Source: Nitrospirae bacterium CG2_30_53_67 (GTDB taxonomy: Bacteria; CG2-30-53-67). From it: a DNA stretch of 22,882 bases. A program made the position numbers and the translations under genes. Numbering within the stretch: the first letter of the stretch is position 1; each line of letters opens with the position of its first letter. This document shows, one piece after another, positions 20,654 through 22,882 of this stretch. The stretch covers positions 1-22,882 of the forward strand of contig MNYV01000146.1 of the NCBI GenBank assembly GCA_001873285.1. The letters run 5' to 3'. The notes under the pieces were generated by a model. It was not told the origin of the DNA. It did no database searches and saw nothing but the letters and a program-made list of their open reading frames with translations.

Positions 20654-21379
20654 TCAATGGCTCTTTCTCTTCAACCCTATCACCCCCACCAACCCTGTAC
20701 CCAGCAAGATAAGTGAGGTGGGTTCAGGGACCGCCGTGGAACGAACAGCCCAGGCGTAGAGCCTGTCGTCTTTGCCCTTGCCTAAGAGGCGCTGGCGGCC
20801 GCCATTGAAAAAGAAGTGCCACACGTAGTCCGGCCAGTCAGCATACTCCGTACCCGACCAGTAGTAGTCGGGTCGCAGGTTGGTAAAGGGACCGGTGTTG
20901 GTTAATCCCCAGCCCGGCTGTGCATAATTGCCGGAGGTGTCACTATAGCCCTTATTCCCAAGCTCGTAATAGTACATGTAGGCCATTTCACTCCCTGTGC
21001 TGCCAGGATACGCCGATCCGGTGGCGCTGATGTTGTAACCATAATCCGTGGAACCATTATCACTCTGATTATAATTATACGTGTTCCCATTGACAGGCAG
21101 GGTCGCGGGCAGCCGCCAGTCGTTGTGGCCGAGATAATTAGCGCTGTTAAGAGATGCGATCCAGTCATTAGCTCGGTACCAGCTCATCATGCCATCTCCA
21201 AAAGGATCATAGCCTGATCCTTGAGCAGCGTTTGCATCCTTGAGCCACATAAGCTGTGATCCGTCAATCCGGACCTGGGTCACGGTGCCGTCTAAGTTGT
21301 CTATGAGTTGGGCATAAGAATTAACTGTCAGCATGGATACAGACAAACATACAGCAAACAATAGAAATAGTTTTTTCAT
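20654..21379 (-). CDS. PEP-CTERM-anchored DUF1566-type surface protein
   Basis: A 241-residue exported protein. The signal peptide is MKKLFLLFAVCLSVSMLTVN followed by SYAQ. The body begins IDNLDGTVTQVRIDGSQLMW and contains LGHNDWRLPA, YYWSGTEY and AWAVRS, the hallmarks of the DUF1566/Lcl C-terminal domain, rich in aromatic residues, Asn and Ser. The C-terminus is VPEPTSLILLGTGLVGVIGL followed by KRKSH, a canonical PEP-CTERM sorting signal for exosortase processing. The ATG at 21379 is chosen because AGAGGAG lies 8 bases upstream; the GTG at 21388 falls inside the ribosome site. No exosortase is in the window. It is probably a biofilm or surface-matrix protein. Confidence 0.9.
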   Translation of the reverse strand: MKKLFLLFAVCLSVSMLTVNSYAQLIDNLDGTVTQVRIDGSQLMWLKDANAAQGSGYDPFGDGMMSWYRANDWIASLNSANYLGHNDWRLPATLPVNGNTYNYNQSDNGSTDYGYNISATGSAYPGSTGSEMAYMYYYELGNKGYSDTSGNYAQPGWGLTNTGPFTNLRPDYYWSGTEYADWPDYVWHFFFNGGRQRLLGKGKDDRLYAWAVRSTAVPEPTSLILLGTGLVGVIGLKRKSH

Positions 21380-21567
21380 GACTCCCACTCCTCTTAAATA
21401 AAAAATCCCCTTGAAGAATGTGATGATATAAGAACATGCCTAACCTAAATCAGGCAGTAAACGGCAGGTAATACAGAATAATGCTTAATTAATAGCACAG
21501 AATCTGGGAAAGTCAATGATAATTAATTTGGCATAGGTTTTTTGGCTAAATAAAAAGTCCTGCCTCT

Positions 21568-21583
21568 CTACGAGTCATCGACC
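21568..21583. other. Small conserved hairpin element, copy 2
   Basis: CTACGAGTCATCGACC, with the 3-bp stem GTC-ATC-GAC, lies about 190 bp upstream of the PEP-CTERM gene. An outer TCTCT/AGAGA pair (about 21565-21590) encloses it. See the matching element at 16913-16928. Confidence 0.4.
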
Positions 21584-21627
21584 GAAGAGACAGACTCCAA
21601 TGCCGCTATGCCGCTGATCCATGCAAG

Positions 21628-21999
21628 TCATACTGTCTTAATCCACTTGGAATATTTGGGTGAGAGTATAACAAGATGGTTCCTGAACTGCTCTGCAGTA
21701 TGAAGGCGTAAGAAAGGTAAAAGAAGCCTTGTCACATTTTTGGACGTTGTGGGATTGACCTTTAGCCGAACGACTCCAGAATGTTCTCTCAATGGAAGAA
21801 TGACCCAATCTCCGAAATGCTCGTCAAGAGTGATAAGGATTCTGTTTTCAGCAATCGCTCTCTCTAAAATCTGCCGGTCATCTGCTCGAGCTTGACCGAC
21901 TTCTGATGCACGTACAACATTGTGTTTTTCATTGCGTAAGGCCTGGGCTACATCCAGACGAAACATTTGATCCAGATAGAGATTAAGGGATTCAGGCAC
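21628..21999 (-). CDS. DUF5615 PIN-like toxin
   Basis: A 123-residue PIN-like (Mut7-C/DUF5615) protein, the predicted RNase toxin of a VapC-related pair. Visible acidic positions: LYLDQMF near 8-14, the variable helix EVGQARADDRQILERAIAEN (about 33-52) with the conserved ADD, and RILITLDEHFGDW (about 53-65) with LDEHFGD, which make up the metal-binding cluster. The Arg-Leu-rich tail is typical. Its ATG at 21999 overlaps the end of the DUF433 gene by 8 nt, so the two are translationally coupled. It is expected to be held inactive by the DUF433 partner. Confidence 0.87.
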   Translation of the reverse strand: MPESLNLYLDQMFRLDVAQALRNEKHNVVRASEVGQARADDRQILERAIAENRILITLDEHFGDWVILPLREHSGVVRLKVNPTTSKNVTRLLLPFLRLHTAEQFRNHLVILSPKYSKWIKTV

Positions 22000-22222
22000 C
22001 GACTACCCTCACCTCAGTGTGTTCGAGAGATGCTCTGGCATAGAGTAAAGCTGCTTGAATATCTTCCTTCTTCAATTCCGGATAGCCGGCAAGCAAAGTA
22101 TCCCATGTCCCATCTTCTGCTATTTGTTCCAGAATAACGGAAACAGGAATTCGAGTTCCTTTAATCACGGGTCTGCCGTTGCACACTCTGGGATCAAGCT
22201 CGATCCGGTCAAGTAAATTCAT
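21992..22222 (-). CDS. DUF433 antitoxin
   Basis: A 76-residue DUF433 protein, the usual antitoxin partner of DUF5615 toxins (VapB45-like). The signature RIELDPRVCNGRPVIKGTRI, then PVSVILEQIAEDGTWDTLLA and GYPELKKEDIQAALLYA, are complete. This is a winged/helix-turn-helix DNA-binding fold. AAGGGA lies about 6 bases before the ATG at 22222. It is the first gene of the operon, overlapping the toxin start by 8 nt. Autoregulation is likely through the 7-bp inverted repeat that overlaps the -10 box upstream. Confidence 0.9.
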   Translation of the reverse strand: MNLLDRIELDPRVCNGRPVIKGTRIPVSVILEQIAEDGTWDTLLAGYPELKKEDIQAALLYARASLEHTEVRVVGA

Positions 22223-22643
22223 CTTCTATCCCTTATAATAATCATTCTTTACTTTCAGATTCAACCGAGTATATAAAAGACTATACTCCTATGATTATTT
22301 CACGTCAATGGATTTTTAAAAAGGCTTTTGCGATCTGCTCTACCTTAACCATCACTATTTTCCATAAGACAGAAACAACTGGACGTCAGTACTACCCATC
22401 CGCATCTGCAATTTTGCGATGTCGCAATTTCTTTCAATGGAATTACGAATAGTATCTTTCCGTAACCTTTTTCCACTTGTTCTGGGTTTTGAGGATGATC
22501 TCGATAGGGAAAAATAGACGGAAAAATAGGGACGGAAAAATAGGGACAGCGCCCATTTATTGCTTGACGGAAAAATAGGGACAGCGCCCATTTATTGCTT
22601 TCACTTCCGACGGAAAAATAGGGACAGCGCCCATTTATTGCTT
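22223..22643. other. Intergenic region: TA promoter, antitoxin-like fragment, repeat array
   Basis: From left to right it holds the DUF433 promoter/operator, a 20-bp fragment identical to higA coding sequence (22323-22342), a stretch with a weak leftward reading frame of unknown identity (22355-22500, ending MGSTDVQLFLSYGK), and tandem array B. I do not support a complete gene here. Confidence 0.45.
22267..22308 (-). promoter_or_regulatory. Promoter and operator of the DUF433-DUF5615 operon
   Basis: On the - strand TTGACG (22303-22308), a 17-bp spacer and TATAGT (22280-22285) form a near-consensus sigma-70 promoter. A perfect inverted repeat GAGTATA (22267-22273) / TATACTC (22282-22288) with an 8-bp centre overlaps the -10, the expected place for antitoxin autorepression. 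Confidence 0.7.
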
Positions 22644-22651
22644 TCACTTCC
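22507..22651 (-). repeat. Tandem array B at the 3' end of the transposase gene
   Basis: Read on the - strand there are two 43-bp copies (22609-22651, 22566-22608), a 35-bp copy lacking its first 8 bases (22531-22565), and shorter pieces at 22518-22530 and 22507-22516. All share the 3' end CCTATTTTTCCGTC. The full unit starts GGAAGTGA, whose AAG-TGA are the last codon and stop of the adjacent transposase. The core AATGGGCGCTGTCCCTATT matches array A. Confidence 0.85.
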
Positions 22652-22882
22652 GAGGTCTCCCCCTCGGCATTGCCTGCAACCTTCTGCCAAGCATCTTTCC
22701 TGCCTGTGCGTGTCCGCACGCAGACAGGTCAAGTCGCAATATCAACCGGCTGTCTCCGCAGGGCCGACCCGTTCTCGTATTCAGATGAATCGCATCAATC
22801 AGATGTTTATCTTCCTTTTCTCTAAGATAGGCAGACCAGTTTGAAATGGATTCAAGCATGTGACAGTCATTTGAAAGAACAG
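22644..22882 (-). CDS. REP-associated tyrosine (Y1) transposase, C-terminal fragment
   Basis: The frame is open to the window edge, so the catalytic HUH/Y1 part lies outside. The visible 79 residues include WSAYLREKEDKHLID, then TRTGRPCGDS, LGRRLQ and the terminal PRGRPRK. This matches the conserved tail of TnpA_REP/IS200-like transposases (TGRPLG followed by LGR-L and GRPRK). The ATG at 22859 is internal. A 30-bp palindrome at 22699-22728 interrupts the tail in frame and encodes the atypical stretch DLSACGHAQAG. The stop codon lies inside the first full unit of array B, linking the repeat to the transposase's 3' flank. Such enzymes process single-stranded REP-like hairpins. Confidence 0.75.
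   Translation of the reverse strand, partial: VLSNDCHMLESISNWSAYLREKEDKHLIDAIHLNTRTGRPCGDSRLILRLDLSACGHAQAGKMLGRRLQAMPRGRPRK
22699..22728. repeat. 30-bp palindromic repeat inserted in frame in the transposase
   Basis: CCTGCCTGTGCGTG, then TCC, then GCACGCAGACAGG forms an imperfect hairpin resembling the CCTGCCTG/CAGGCAGG dispersed palindromes of many uncultured bacteria. It interrupts the otherwise conserved C-terminal tail of the transposase without shifting its frame. Confidence 0.55.

Noticed and set aside
22507-22651. Possible CRISPR array
   Set aside because: Repeats are directly abutting or truncated with no unique spacers, and no cas genes are present.

Overview
The window reads as a chromosomal segment of a Gram-negative, probably facultative or microaerophilic bacterium. 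A PEP-CTERM surface protein, a lipobox lipoprotein, an RND pump, a cytochrome-c-type nitric oxide reductase (cNOR) operon and several families of intergenic palindromic repeats together suggest an uncultured member of Nitrospirota, Desulfobacterota or a neighbouring phylum. That placement is inference; no rRNA or marker gene is present. Positions 1 to about 17,750 look GC-rich and orderly, while 17,750 to the end is AT-richer and mosaic.

Region 1 (1-8,420) holds the C-terminal half of an RND efflux permease and then a carbon/energy module on the + strand: acetate kinase (ackA), xylulose-5-phosphate/fructose-6-phosphate phosphoketolase (xfp) and alpha-glucan phosphorylase (glgP). Together they could take stored glucan to glucose-1-phosphate, through sugar phosphates to acetyl-phosphate, and to acetate plus ATP. 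Region 2 (8,421-10,088) is one polytopic membrane protein with a GT-C-like layout on the - strand.

Region 3 (10,400-17,750) is a nitric-oxide module. On the - strand, reading leftward, are norC, norB, norQ and norD, then three very small proteins (redox-disulfide DUF1858, cupin, stand-alone ScdA/RIC N-domain DUF542). A small haem-copper-oxidase-like membrane protein is divergent on the + strand. The norC reading frame is cut by a TAA between its membrane anchor and its haem domains, and the haem part carries a second fused cytochrome c domain. The DUF1858 trio and the small membrane protein each have a GTGA-N6-TCAC palindrome (CRP/HcpR type) centred exactly 32 bp from a TAATAT -10 box, so they look like one NO-responsive regulon. 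Nearly every gap in this module contains a different palindromic dispersed repeat.

Region 4 (17,750-22,882) is an accessory island. It holds a HigBA-type toxin-antitoxin pair with a near-leaderless toxin promoter, a HepT remnant, an integron-like gene cassette with a recognisable attC site (lipoprotein cassette plus an unknown cassette-like gene), a PEP-CTERM/DUF1566 protein, a DUF433-DUF5615 toxin-antitoxin pair with its own operator, and at the right edge the C-terminus of a REP-associated tyrosine transposase. Two tandem arrays sharing the core AATGGGCGCTGTCCCTATT lie in inverted orientation near the two sides of the island; in both, full copies are followed by progressively 5'-truncated copies sharing a 3' end.
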